DNA of 59,696 bases from Bacteroidota bacterium (GTDB lineage: Bacteria; Bacteroidota; Bacteroidia; Chitinophagales; Chitinophagaceae), in the NCBI GenBank assembly GCA_003175695.1, contig PSRA01000080.1, positions 1 to 59,696 of the forward strand, given 5' to 3'. Positions 17,328 to 27,400 of the stretch are shown here, one piece after another; within the stretch, counting starts at the first letter, position 1, and each line of letters begins with the position of its first letter. The notes under the pieces are model-generated. The model was given only the letters and a program-made list of their open reading frames with translations, was not told the origin of the DNA and did no database searches. Made by a program: the position numbers and the translations under genes.

Positions 17328-18314
17328 ATGAAGCCGGGAAGTTTTCACTGTAGTATTGAAGTTCCTGTCACTTCGTCCAGGGCTTTTGAAGGAATCAGTC
17401 AAATTAAAAACTGGTGGACTACACACGTAGAAGGAAATGCAAGTAAACTTAACGATATTTTCATTCCCCGATTTGGAGAAACTTACTCTACTATTCAGGT
17501 TACAGAATGGGAAAAGAATCAAAAAGTGGTCTGGCACGTTGTTGACTCATGGCTGCATGTGCTGTCAAATAAAAAAGAATGGAACGGTACTGATATGATA
17601 TGGGAAATTTCTCCATTGAAAGACGGTGTAGAAATTCAAATGACCCACGATGGACTTATTCCATCCTTGGAATGTTTTGCTAATTGTGAGATAGGTTGGG
17701 ATTTTTTTGTGAAGGTAAGTTTATTCAATTATCTCGTTGGAAAAGAGGGAGCACCATTCACAGATATTCATTTGACCAAACAGGAAACCAAATCAAAAGA
17801 TCCTGAGGCTGTCATCTTCGTTGATAACAAGGAAGGAAAGATCATGGCAGAAACAGATCTTCCCATTGAACCACAATTCGTCTTCAGAGCCCTCACAGAT
17901 TCAAATGAAATTGAACATTGGTGGGGCGCCGACAATGTATATCGCATGACAAATTGGAGGGCCGATCTCCGGCCAGGCGGCAACTATTCAGTCGCTGTCA
18001 GGACGCCGGATGGTCAAATATTTCCTGCAAGTGGAAAATTTATCGAGATTGAATTTCCAAATAAAATTGTTCACACCAGAATTTATAATTGGGATCACCC
18101 AACATTGGGTCGACGAGAAACTATAATTCATTATCAACTTGATCCGATTCCATCCGGAACGCACCTGAAGGTGATTCATGAGGGATTTACAGAATCCAGT
18201 GAAGCTGCCATTGAACACGCAGAAGGTTGGAAAAGAGTGCTGCGATGGTTGTATAAGCATTCATATTATAACTTCTATTTCCCCAAGAAGAATGCAGTGA
18301 AAAGCCCGTCGTGA
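17328..18314 (+). CDS. Double SRPBCC (AHSA1/START-like) domain protein
   Basis: 328 residues from ATG 17328, chosen because the domain begins right after it; an in-frame ATG at 17307 lies at the presumed transcription start. Two SRPBCC domains: about 5-150 ('SIEVPVTSSRAFEGISQIKN' then 'WWTTHVEG') and 165-325 ('AETDLPIEPQFVFRALTDSN', 'WWGADN', 'RADLRPGGNYSVAV', 'EGWKRVLRWL'). The second is a typical AHSA1-like hydrophobic-ligand domain. Such proteins bind lipids or small hydrophobic molecules; several are paired with ArsR regulators, but none is present here. Stand-alone cytoplasmic protein, ligand unknown. Confidence 0.8.
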   Translation: MKPGSFHCSIEVPVTSSRAFEGISQIKNWWTTHVEGNASKLNDIFIPRFGETYSTIQVTEWEKNQKVVWHVVDSWLHVLSNKKEWNGTDMIWEISPLKDGVEIQMTHDGLIPSLECFANCEIGWDFFVKVSLFNYLVGKEGAPFTDIHLTKQETKSKDPEAVIFVDNKEGKIMAETDLPIEPQFVFRALTDSNEIEHWWGADNVYRMTNWRADLRPGGNYSVAVRTPDGQIFPASGKFIEIEFPNKIVHTRIYNWDHPTLGRRETIIHYQLDPIPSGTHLKVIHEGFTESSEAAIEHAEGWKRVLRWLYKHSYYNFYFPKKNAVKSPS

Positions 18315-18734
18315 GTTTTATGCAAATTCAACATTCTTATTGGTGAACGGAGGCCTTCGAAGATCTCCATGTATCTCGCTTTTTCACTCGAATACAAACA
18401 TAGGAGACATAACGTGCAGTTGGGAGACAAAGATCCCGCTTTGCTACTTGCACTCAAAATGACAAAAGCAAAACTGTCTTTGATTGAAAATATCATTGAA
18501 AGAACCCTTGGTCATCATATAGTTTTTCATCTGCAACTATCTGACCACAAACTATTTAGCTAGAACTTAGTTTTGTTTGCGATAATATTAGCCGCCGAAT
18601 TTTGATTTCACCGGCACGCATATCCGATATAAATTTGCTATCGAATCACGTTTGATATCCGATTGCTCTCCTGAATTTCTTGCCACGCACGTTGCTTCCT
18701 CAAAATTTTTTATTCAAGTTTAAAAAGCAAAACA
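18315..18734. other. 420-bp gap without a convincing gene
   Basis: The only frame with protein-like composition is 18369-18563 on the plus strand (64 codons, containing 'QLGDKDPALLLALKMTKAKL'). It could be a degraded remnant or a tiny orphan, but it has no clear start signal and no recognised family. The rest is AT-rich and should hold the promoter of the secreted protein at 18735. Confidence 0.4.
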
Positions 18735-19163
18735 ATGAAACCACAAATGGTACGTAATCATGCACTAAAAGCATTGTCAGTAGTCGCAACTGTGGCTGTG
18801 TTATTCGCAAGTAATCCACTCAGCGCACATGCTGGTCCCATTAAAGGAAAAAAGGCAACCATCGTTTCAGACGATCAGGTTACCGTTCAATATAAAGGGT
18901 CCGATGACAATAGCTTTATTTTTAACGTAGTCTTTGAAAATCCGGCAGCTCAGAAATTTTCACTTATCCTGAAAAATGACGAAGGTGTTGTCGTCTACCA
19001 GGACCAATTTAATGACGCGCATTTTTCTATGATCATCCGCGTCGAGAAAGAAGGCAAAGATATCCATCCGACCTTCGTGATTAAGACTGGTAACAAAGAG
19101 TTGACACGCAAATTTTCCGTAAATCGGGTAATTACAGAAAACGTCGAAGTAACCAAACTTTAA
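18735..19163 (+). CDS. Secreted hypothetical protein
   Basis: 142 residues with a clear Sec signal peptide: basic 'MKPQMVRNHALK', hydrophobic core to about residue 26, and a probable cleavage after 'LSAHA'. The mature part is beta-rich ('SFIFNVVFENPAAQKFSLIL', 'FSMIIRVEKEG') and reads like a small immunoglobulin-like sandwich, similar to the T9SS-style periplasmic proteins of this phylum but without a type IX sorting tail. Function unknown. A strong terminator follows. Confidence 0.75.
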   Translation: MKPQMVRNHALKALSVVATVAVLFASNPLSAHAGPIKGKKATIVSDDQVTVQYKGSDDNSFIFNVVFENPAAQKFSLILKNDEGVVVYQDQFNDAHFSMIIRVEKEGKDIHPTFVIKTGNKELTRKFSVNRVITENVEVTKL

Positions 19164-19194
19164 GACGGTGATGAAAAGTTCTGACCCGGGAAAC

Positions 19195-19235
19195 AAAAAG
19201 ACCAAGGAGAATACTTTGGTCTTTTTTGTTTTTTA
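19195..19235 (+). terminator. Rho-independent terminator
   Basis: AAAAAGACCAA (19195-19205) pairs with TTGGTCTTTTT (19216-19226), loop 10 nt, followed by further T runs. It ends the transcript of the secreted protein at 18735. Confidence 0.85.
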
Positions 19236-19259
19236 GCTTGAAGAAAATTCATCGTTAAA

Positions 19260-19646
19260 ATGAACAATCTTCAGCAAAGTTTTTTGACACATACAAAACC
19301 AAATGCCCTGCAAATTGTATTATTTACAAGCAATCTTGCACTGACTAAATTCAAATTTATGCGAAAGGGAATTGCCGATAGTCAGGCTGCCAATATCCCA
19401 TTTAACCAGCGCTCTCTCACAGCACTGGAAAAACATGGATACAAATATGTTCAGATAAAGGGCCTGTCGACCGATAATCATTACGATTACATTGAAACCC
19501 GTTTCCTGGTTTTAATTCCGCTGAAGGAACTTCCTTTAGATCCAAATCAAAAGGATATTTATGAGCCGATTGACAGCAAACTGCTTCGCCGGTGGGCACA
19601 AGAAGAAAATGAATCCCCTAAGATTGTCATCGCAGAACATAATTAA
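19260..19646 (+). CDS. Hypothetical cytoplasmic protein
   Basis: 128 residues, hydrophilic, with no signal peptide and no membrane segment. Mixed alpha/beta composition, with 'RSLTALEKHGYKYVQIKGLS' in the middle and 'DSKLLRRWAQEENESPKIVI' at the end. I do not recognise a family. The ATG lies 25 nt after the preceding terminator, so its promoter must overlap that terminator or transcription reads through it. Confidence 0.65.
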   Translation: MNNLQQSFLTHTKPNALQIVLFTSNLALTKFKFMRKGIADSQAANIPFNQRSLTALEKHGYKYVQIKGLSTDNHYDYIETRFLVLIPLKELPLDPNQKDIYEPIDSKLLRRWAQEENESPKIVIAEHN

Positions 19647-19909
19647 TCCCAACAATACATGATGTTCTAAATAGCTGGCAGGTATTCATTTGACCTGCGT
19701 TTGCTTTCCCATCCAATCTGATTTTTTTCAACTAAAATAAACGTACCTTTAGTCTTCAATCCTCTCCCATTCTTCCCTTTGATTACTTTAATAATAAAAA
19801 AATCCCTTCGCATTTCTTCGAAGACGTCTGTCCCAATGCATGATTTAATCGAGTTCCGCTGAATGCAACTTTGAAGATTTTCTTTTATTGTTAACCAAAA
19901 TACAATTGT

Positions 19910-20179
19910 ATGCTACAGATCATCATTAGCCTGATTTCCGGGGCCGTGGGAGGCAATTTGGCAGGTGCCATTTTGAAAAGATTTAATTTGGGTCCGCTTT
20001 GGAATTCTGTTGTAGGAATTCTTGGTGGCGGCTTGGGAGGTCAATTGTTGAATGCCCTCCAGGGCGGAACAGCTGGAGGAGCCAGTGTGCTTGGGAATAT
20101 ACTATCCTCAGGAGTAGGAGGGGGAATTCTCATGGCTATTGTTGGATTTATTAAGGGCAGGTTAACGAAGCATGCCTGA
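19910..20179 (+). CDS. Small glycine-rich membrane protein
   Basis: 89 residues, about a quarter glycine, with two or three hydrophobic segments (2-22, 32-50, 65-82) separated by Gly/Ala turns ('GGGLGGQLLNALQGGTAGGA') and a short basic C terminus 'KGRLTKHA'. It resembles the small glycine-zipper membrane proteins of the YeaQ/YmgE or DUF-type class; the exact family is uncertain. Stand-alone gene with its own terminator downstream. Confidence 0.7.
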   Translation: MLQIIISLISGAVGGNLAGAILKRFNLGPLWNSVVGILGGGLGGQLLNALQGGTAGGASVLGNILSSGVGGGILMAIVGFIKGRLTKHA

Positions 20180-20544
20180 GCCTCTCCCCGCAGAATTTAG
20201 CATTACTCATTTTTCGCACACTAGCAGGAGTATAGTTGAGTATCCTTCAAAAGGAGGCCACCTTCGGGTGGCTTTGTTTTGGATAAGGCATGAGCGTGTT
20301 TCCTAATAATTTGTAGTCGAAGTGAGGGATGAATGCAGCACGATCGAAATCTAAAAAAACTTGCGGATGGTTTAAACCCTGCCACCGTTTTCAATATATG
20401 TCACCACCCCAACCTCATCTCCACTTTCAATCCTACTCCAGGATTCCTCTTCCCTGCCATCCACCATATTAAATCATTATAAACTTTACATTTCAACCAG
20501 TGCAATTGACATATTGATCTAAATTTAGCACCAGAAGTGCCACT
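20180..20544. other. 365-bp gap, terminator plus promoter region
   Basis: Apart from the hairpin at 20257-20272, nothing gene-like is visible on either strand. The right part is AT-rich and should contain the phospholipase C promoter. Confidence 0.5.
20257..20280 (+). terminator. Rho-independent terminator
   Basis: GCCACC (20257-20262), a TTCG tetraloop, GGTGGC (20267-20272), then TTTGTTTT. It terminates the small membrane protein gene at 19910. Confidence 0.85.
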
Positions 20545-23100
20545 ATGGATACACGTAGAGAATTTATCAAAAAAGCAGCCATGTTCTCAGGGGGCGCGAG
20601 CCTTTTGGGAAACCTGCCCGAATCGATTCAAAAGGCTATCTCAATTGATCCCCCAGCGGGAACTTCTTTCATGGATGCAGAACATATCGTCCTGCTCATG
20701 CAGGAAAACCGCTCATTCGATCATACTTACGGTAGCCTGCGGGGAGTACGCGGCTTCAACGATCCCCGCGCTATCAGTCTGCCAAACAAAAATCCCGTAT
20801 GGTTGCAAACCAATGCTAACGGTGAAACCTATGCGCCATTCCGAATGGACATAAAAGATACGAAAGCTACCTGGATGCATTCCCTCCCCCACACCTGGAC
20901 GAACCAGGTGGACGCAAGAAATGAAGGTAAATTCGACAAATGGCTCGACGCAAAAAGATCCGACTATCCCGAATATGCCAACCTGCCTCTCACCATGGGA
21001 TTTTATTCGCGGGAAGACTTACCTTTTTACTATGCGCTGGCCGACGCATTCACGATTTGTGATCAGCACTTCTGCTCCTCACTGACAGGCACAACGCCCA
21101 ACCGCCTTTATTTCTGGACTGGCACCATTCGCGAAGAGCAACATGAAAGTTCCTATGCAAATGTTTGGAATGAAAATGTTGACTATGGCTCCCAGGTTCA
21201 ATGGAAGTCTTTTCCTGAAAGACTTGAAGAAAACGGAATTCCATGGAAGATTTATCAGAATGAAATCAGCATGCCTATGGGTCTCTCCGAAGATGAAGAT
21301 GCCTGGCTGGCTAATTTTGGCGATAGCCCTCTTCAATGGTTTCGTCAATATAATGTTCAGTTTTCTGAGAAATACCGCGACTATTCAAAAAAAATGCTCC
21401 AGGACTTGCCCGGACAAATTGCCGAACTGGAAAGACAGCTTCGTGAATCTTCCGGGAATAAAGATACCTCCGAGTTGAAAGCAAAGCGGCAGCAAATGAT
21501 TTCATTTCTGCGGATACTGAAAGAGGAAGAACACACATTCAGCCCTGAGAACTTTGAAAAATTAACGTCATTTGAAAGGAACCTTCATGAAAAGGCATTT
21601 TCAACCAACAAAAATGACCCCGATTATCTTTCACTTACTTCGCTACATTACCAGGATGGCAATGAATCGCGGGTAGTCAGCGTGCCCAAAGGAGATATTT
21701 TTCATCAATTCAGGCAAGACGTAAATGAAGGCAGATTGCCGACTGTTTCATGGCTGGTTGCACCCGAAAGATTTTCCGATCATCCCAGTTCTGCATGGTA
21801 TGGTGCATGGTATGTTTCAGAAGTGTTGGATATCCTAACAAAAAATCCAGAAGTCTGGAAGAAAACAATATTCATTCTCACCTACGATGAAAATGATGGA
21901 TATTTTGACCATGTGCCTCCATTTGTTGCGCCCGATCCCAGGAGACCTGAAACGGGAACAACTTCGTCGTCATTGAACACCGGTGTAGAATACATTACAC
22001 TTGACCAGCAGCTTTCTAAGAAAGTGGTTCCCCCGCAGCAGATCCGGGAAAGCTCCATTGGACTCGGTTATCGTGTGCCGTTAGTAATTGCTTCTCCCTG
22101 GAGCCGTGGGGGGTGGGTTAATTCGCAGGTATTTGATCATACTTCCTGTTTACAGTTTCTGGAAAAATTCCTGCAAAATAAATCGGGTAAAAAAATAGAA
22201 GAAAGCAATGTGAGTGCATGGCGTAGAACTATTTGTGGCGATCTCACTTCTGTATTCCGCCCTTACAATGGTGAAAAGTTGGACAATCCTGCATTTCTTC
22301 AAAGAGATGCAGTCATAGAAGGCATTCACAGGGCTCAATACAAACAAATTCCGCAGAATATAAAATCCCTTTCGAAGCAAGATATAGAGGCCGCTTTGAA
22401 ATCTCCCCGTGCTGCATCGTGGATGGTAAGACAGGAGAAAGGGATACGACCTTCTTGCTCATTACCATATCAATTGGAAGTTGATGGAAAAATCATTTCT
22501 GACAAAAAACTATTTCAAATACAGTTTCACACAGGTAAAGAGCAATTCGGTGAAAAATCAGCAGGATCGCCATTTAATGTACACGCACCCGGGAACTACC
22601 TTAAATCTGAATTGAATGGCCAACATAATCCGGCATATGAATCAGGGAGAACATGGTCATTTGCCGTTGTCGCAGGCGACACCATTCAGTACAGTTGGCC
22701 ACTCGCCAATTTTGAAAGTAATAACTATCATTTGAGAGTCTATGGGCCCAATGGATTCTTCAGAGAATTTGCAGGGGATTCTTCAGAGGAACTCCCTGAC
22801 ATCGCACTTCAATATGAAAAAAATACCAGTGGAAAATTCACAGGCAACATCCGTCTGCAAATTGCAAACAAGAATCAAAAAGAATTTATCGTTGAGATTG
22901 TAGACAATGCATATGGATCCTCTCCGATATCTAAAACCGTCAAGTCAGCCACCCAATTTGAAATTCCAATTAGTCTGGAACCCAGTTCCAACTGGTATGA
23001 TGTAAGTGTGCGGATAAAAGGGAATCAGACATTTGAAAAAAGATATGCGGGTCGTGTCGAAACTGGTAAAGCTGGGATAAGTGATCTAGCGATGGGATAA
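20545..23100 (+). CDS. plcN: Phosphocholine-specific phospholipase C, Tat-exported
   Basis: 851 residues, the usual size for the acid-phosphatase-type phospholipases C (PlcN/PlcH family). The N terminus has a twin-arginine signal 'MDTRREFIKKAAMFSGGAS'. Catalytic blocks include 'IVLLMQENRSFDHTYGSLRG' and 'ILTYDENDGYFDHVPPF', whose Asp, Asn, Glu and His residues hold the active site. Two C-terminal DUF756-like beta domains follow at about 650-745 and 755-845. It cleaves the phosphodiester of phosphatidylcholine or sphingomyelin outside the cytoplasm and may serve in phosphate or choline scavenging; no choline or phosphate genes adjoin it. Symbol given by family resemblance only. Confidence 0.9.
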   Translation: MDTRREFIKKAAMFSGGASLLGNLPESIQKAISIDPPAGTSFMDAEHIVLLMQENRSFDHTYGSLRGVRGFNDPRAISLPNKNPVWLQTNANGETYAPFRMDIKDTKATWMHSLPHTWTNQVDARNEGKFDKWLDAKRSDYPEYANLPLTMGFYSREDLPFYYALADAFTICDQHFCSSLTGTTPNRLYFWTGTIREEQHESSYANVWNENVDYGSQVQWKSFPERLEENGIPWKIYQNEISMPMGLSEDEDAWLANFGDSPLQWFRQYNVQFSEKYRDYSKKMLQDLPGQIAELERQLRESSGNKDTSELKAKRQQMISFLRILKEEEHTFSPENFEKLTSFERNLHEKAFSTNKNDPDYLSLTSLHYQDGNESRVVSVPKGDIFHQFRQDVNEGRLPTVSWLVAPERFSDHPSSAWYGAWYVSEVLDILTKNPEVWKKTIFILTYDENDGYFDHVPPFVAPDPRRPETGTTSSSLNTGVEYITLDQQLSKKVVPPQQIRESSIGLGYRVPLVIASPWSRGGWVNSQVFDHTSCLQFLEKFLQNKSGKKIEESNVSAWRRTICGDLTSVFRPYNGEKLDNPAFLQRDAVIEGIHRAQYKQIPQNIKSLSKQDIEAALKSPRAASWMVRQEKGIRPSCSLPYQLEVDGKIISDKKLFQIQFHTGKEQFGEKSAGSPFNVHAPGNYLKSELNGQHNPAYESGRTWSFAVVAGDTIQYSWPLANFESNNYHLRVYGPNGFFREFAGDSSEELPDIALQYEKNTSGKFTGNIRLQIANKNQKEFIVEIVDNAYGSSPISKTVKSATQFEIPISLEPSSNWYDVSVRIKGNQTFEKRYAGRVETGKAGISDLAMG

Positions 23101-23140
23101 ATATGATGAAGACCCAGATTCTTTTATCAAACCTGGAAGT

Positions 23141-24415
23141 TCATACTTTATGCTTATAACTTAAGTGAACCTTTTCCGGTAAATTGGTTGGTATAGAGAC
23201 GACAAAAGTGCTCCCGACATTTGGTTGGCTTTGGGCATAAATAAACCCCTTGTGTTTTTCGGTTATTCGTTTGCAGATAGCCAGTCCAATGCCGGTTCCT
23301 TTGAATTCTGCAATTGGATTAAGCCGCCGGAACATATCAAAAATTTGTTTTGCATGTTTTTGTTCAAATCCAATTCCGTTGTCTTCGACACAAATTCTGC
23401 AGAACTTATTATCAGGCAACTTATTGGCCTTATCCTGGTTCGTTGATGTTATTTCCGCATAGATTTTGATGCGCGGCGGGATATCTTTTTTAGAAAACTT
23501 TAGCGCATTTCCGATTAAGTTGGAAAAAAGAGGACGGATCAAAACCGGATTCACCCTAAGCGACGGCAACTTTTCAGTCTCTATATGCGCATTTTTTTCA
23601 TGAATGGCGCTCTCCATTTCGCCAATTACTTCCTTTACAGCTTCATTCAAATCAGTGAGCTCAAATCCATCACCATCTGCAGAGATTTTCGAGAAGGCCA
23701 GGATATCATTGATCAATTGTTGCATCCGTTCGCAAGTGTGCTGCATTCGTTCCAAATAATTTCTGCCGTCTTCGTCCATACTTTCATGGTATTTCAAATA
23801 TAACCGGTCACTGAATACACGAATCTTTCGTAGCGGAGCCTGAAGATCGTGGGAAGCCATGAATGCAAAATAGTCGAGCTCTTTATTGACAGCTTCCAGC
23901 CTCGAAACATTTTCTACCAACTGCCTGTTCAATTCGTTGATCCTTTCTTCGGAAGTCTTTCTTTCATTGATTTCAATCTCAAGGCTTTTGTTAATAGCCA
24001 GTAATTTTTCTTCCTGCGCTAAAAGTCTATGATTCTTCTTGTACAGTTCAATAAAGACCGCAACTTTTGCTCTCAATAGTTCAGGTTTCACCGGTTTGTA
24101 GATATAATCAACGGCGCCTGCACGGTATCCCTCAAACACATTTTCTTCTCCATAATTGTTAGCTGTAATAAAAATGATGGGAATATGTCGAAGTTTATCC
24201 CTGTCGTAGATTAACGCCGCGGTTTCGAATCCACTCAGGTTCGGCATTTTTACATCCATTAAAATAAGTGCAAAGTCAATGTCTGACAGCAAGATCTTCA
24301 ATGCCTGACGGCCCGAATTGGCCTTTACAAAACGATATCCGTCGGGCTCCAGAATGGACTCCATCGAAAGCAAATTATCATCGCGATCATCTACAAGCAG
24401 AATTTTTGGGCGCAT
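23141..24415 (-). CDS. Response-regulator/histidine-kinase hybrid
   Basis: 424 residues, soluble. An N-terminal receiver domain (1-122) carries phosphoacceptor Asp54 ('LILMDVKMPNLSGF') and Lys107. A coiled coil follows (about 123-175), then HisKA with His189 ('FMASHDLQAPLRKIRVFSDR') and a HATPase_c domain (about 290-410; N box 'LIGNALKFSKKD', 'DNGIGFEQKHAKQIFDMFRR', 'GTGIGLAICKRITEKHKG'). A receiver in front of a kinase implies it is switched by phosphotransfer from another kinase. It starts 12 nt after the stop of the giant HAMP kinase and is clearly co-transcribed, so that kinase is the likely partner. Confidence 0.92.
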   Translation of the reverse strand: MRPKILLVDDRDDNLLSMESILEPDGYRFVKANSGRQALKILLSDIDFALILMDVKMPNLSGFETAALIYDRDKLRHIPIIFITANNYGEENVFEGYRAGAVDYIYKPVKPELLRAKVAVFIELYKKNHRLLAQEEKLLAINKSLEIEINERKTSEERINELNRQLVENVSRLEAVNKELDYFAFMASHDLQAPLRKIRVFSDRLYLKYHESMDEDGRNYLERMQHTCERMQQLINDILAFSKISADGDGFELTDLNEAVKEVIGEMESAIHEKNAHIETEKLPSLRVNPVLIRPLFSNLIGNALKFSKKDIPPRIKIYAEITSTNQDKANKLPDNKFCRICVEDNGIGFEQKHAKQIFDMFRRLNPIAEFKGTGIGLAICKRITEKHKGFIYAQSQPNVGSTFVVSIPTNLPEKVHLSYKHKV

Positions 24416-24427
24416 ATCGGATCTAAT

Positions 24428-27400
24428 TTATTTATAGAACCAAATTCTCATCAATGAGAGTAACTGATCAATTTTTAAAGGTTTGGTAATATAGTCGGAT
24501 GCACCCGCTTCAATACACTTCTGCCTGTCGCCTTTCATTGCTTTGGCAGTAACAGCAATAATCGGCAACGTGCTATTCTTGTGCTCTCTCCTGATTTTTT
24601 GTGTCGTCTCATAACCATCCATTTCCGGCATCATGATATCCATGAGTACCATCTCAATTTTCTGTTTTTCATCATTGATGATGGCAATAGCTTCCTTGCC
24701 ACTTTCCGCCGTAACTACATTCATGTTGTAACGCTCAAACACAGTCGTCAATGCAAACAGGTTTCTCACATCATCATCTACTACAAGGATATTTTTCCCA
24801 GTAAGAATATCATTTTTTAACCGGATATTCTCAATAATCTTCTTTTTTTCGTGTGGAAGATCTTTGTGATTCAAGTGCAATTGCAGGATAGTTTCCTCTA
24901 ACAACAATTCTAATGAATTAACTCCCTTCAATAGCACACTATTTGAATTTCGATTCAGGCGATGAAATTCCTTTTTATTGAAATCTTTGGCCGAATATAT
25001 GATTACAGGGGTCAGCCTGTTTTTATTTTCGGAGACATAGTCAATCAATTCCTGCCCTGAGATATCTGGTAAAGTGTAGTCTAATATTATGCAGTCATAA
25101 TCACTCATTTTAGTTTCTTCCATCGCCTGCCTGCCAGTTGGAACAATATTAACTTTTGTATTCTCACTCATCAGTATTTTTGAAATTTGTGATGACTCCA
25201 GTTCATTGTCCTCCACTACAAGAATTTGTCTCAATTCCTTTTTGCTCAAAGAAACAATATCATCGAAAAGCTCATTGAGCGATTCTGTCTCAAGTGGTTT
25301 CAACAGAAAACTCCGGGCTCCGCGTCTTATCGCCAGGTCCCTGTTTTCTTCTCCTGAAATCAGGTGAATCGGAATATGCCGGTAATTCAAATCATTTCGC
25401 AGGAGATCCAGCACCTTCCAACCGCTGGTATCCGGCAATTTTACATCCAGTGTGATGGCAACTGGTGTAAATCTGGCTATATAATCCAACACTTCGAGGT
25501 AATTGGTCGCAACTACAGCTTTCAATCCCCACTCATGCGCTTTTTCAATAATAATCTTACCAAACCGGATATCATCTTCAACTATCAAAAGAATTTTGTC
25601 GTGCGGTTGAATATTATTTCTGTCATCACCTGTATCATTAATCATTTCGCTTACGATATTCAAACCAGCGGCCGCGTCTGAATTTGTAGGAATCTGCAAG
25701 GCATTCAGCAATGTGTCAATGTCGCCATTGCCTGAACCAAGGTGCAATTTGTGATAAGCAGTCAGGCTTTCCGGAGCTTCTTTCGATATTACCCCCGTTA
25801 CATTTTCAATAGGAAGATAAAGCGTGAATGTGCTTCCCTTGGATGGGTAACTCTCGAGTTCAATTGTTCCACCAAGCAATTCAGCAAGACCACGGCTAAT
25901 TGATAAACCAAGTCCTGTACCACCGTATTTACGACTAGTGGACCCTTCAGCCTGCTGGAATGCCTCAAAGATGATGTTTTGCTTTTCCATCGGAATGCCA
26001 ATACCTGTATCCGAAATAGCAAATGCCACCACCTTGTCTGCATTGTCGAGACTGGGTATACCGGACTTCCATGCCCTGTTTGCCTCGTAGATCCTAAGAC
26101 TGACTTCACCTTTTTCTGTAAACTTGAATGAATTGGAAAGAAGATTCTTGATGATTTGATTCAATCGCTGGAGGTCTGTCTCGAGTGATACGGGCAAATT
26201 GTGATCCGTTTCAATAGTGAAGCGTAAATGCCTGGCTTCTGAAATAGGTTTGAACGTGGTCTCGGCAAAATTGGCGATTTCAGCAAATCGAACTGTGGAG
26301 ATATTCGTTGTTATAAATCCTGATTCAATCTTTGAGAGATCCAGAATGTCGTTGATCAATTGAATGAGGTCATCTCCGCAGGAGTGAATCGTCCGGGCGT
26401 ACCGGATTTGTTTGTCAGTCAGGTTTCCTTCTGCATTTTCATATAATTGTTGAGCCAGGATCAGTAAGCTGTTCAAAGGTGTTCGCAATTCATGCGACAT
26501 GTTCGCAAGGAACTCCGATTTGTATTTTGAAGTAAGAGTAAGCTGTTCCGCTTTTTCTTCCAGGGAACGTCGCGCTTCTTCAACTTCCTTATTTTTAGCT
26601 TCCACTTCATTCTTTTGCTTGGCAAGAAGGACAGCCTTATCCTGCAATTCATCATTCGTTCTTCTTAGTTCTTCCTGTTGAATCTTTAATTCACCTGCCA
26701 GCGACTGCGATTGTGTCAACAGTTCTTCTGTACGCGTATTGGCTTCAATAGTATTTAGTACGATACCGATGCTTTCTGTCAATTGACTAAGGAAATCCAG
26801 ATGCGTTTCACTGAATACGTCGAGGGATGCCAATTCAATAACCGCTTTCACACTGTTTTCAAACAAAACTGGCAGGATGATCAGGTTGGAAGGTTTGGCC
26901 CTTCCCAATCCAGAACTAATTTTGATATAGTTGGCGGGAACATTGCTGAGAATGATTCTTTCTTTTTCAAATGCTACCTGTCCCACCAGTCCTTCGCCGA
27001 TAGCAAATTCAGTAGGAATATTCCTGTCTGATTTATAGCCGTAGGCTGCGAAAAGATTCAATTTCAAATACTGTCTTTCATCTTCCTGATTCAGTATATA
27101 GAAAGCTCCATAGTGGGCAGACACCACCTGGGCAAGTTCAGAAAGAATTCGCTGGGCCACAGTCTTGAGGTCTTTTTGACCCTGCAACATTTGGGTAAAC
27201 TTGGCGAGGTTGGATTTCAACCAGTCTTGTTCCTGGTTACGCAAAGTCGTTGCACGAAGATTAGCAATCATTTGGTTGATGGTGTCCTTCAATGCTTCCA
27301 CTTCTCCCTTTGCTTCTACCCGGATCATTCGTGTAAGGTCACCCTTCGTGACAGCAGATGCTACTTCCGAAATGGATCGAACTTGCGTGGTGAGGTTTTG

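Noticed and set aside
18369-18563. 64-codon plus-strand frame in the 18.3-18.7 kb gap
   Set aside because: Protein-like wording but no family, start signal or conserved context; kept only as a note in the gap entry.
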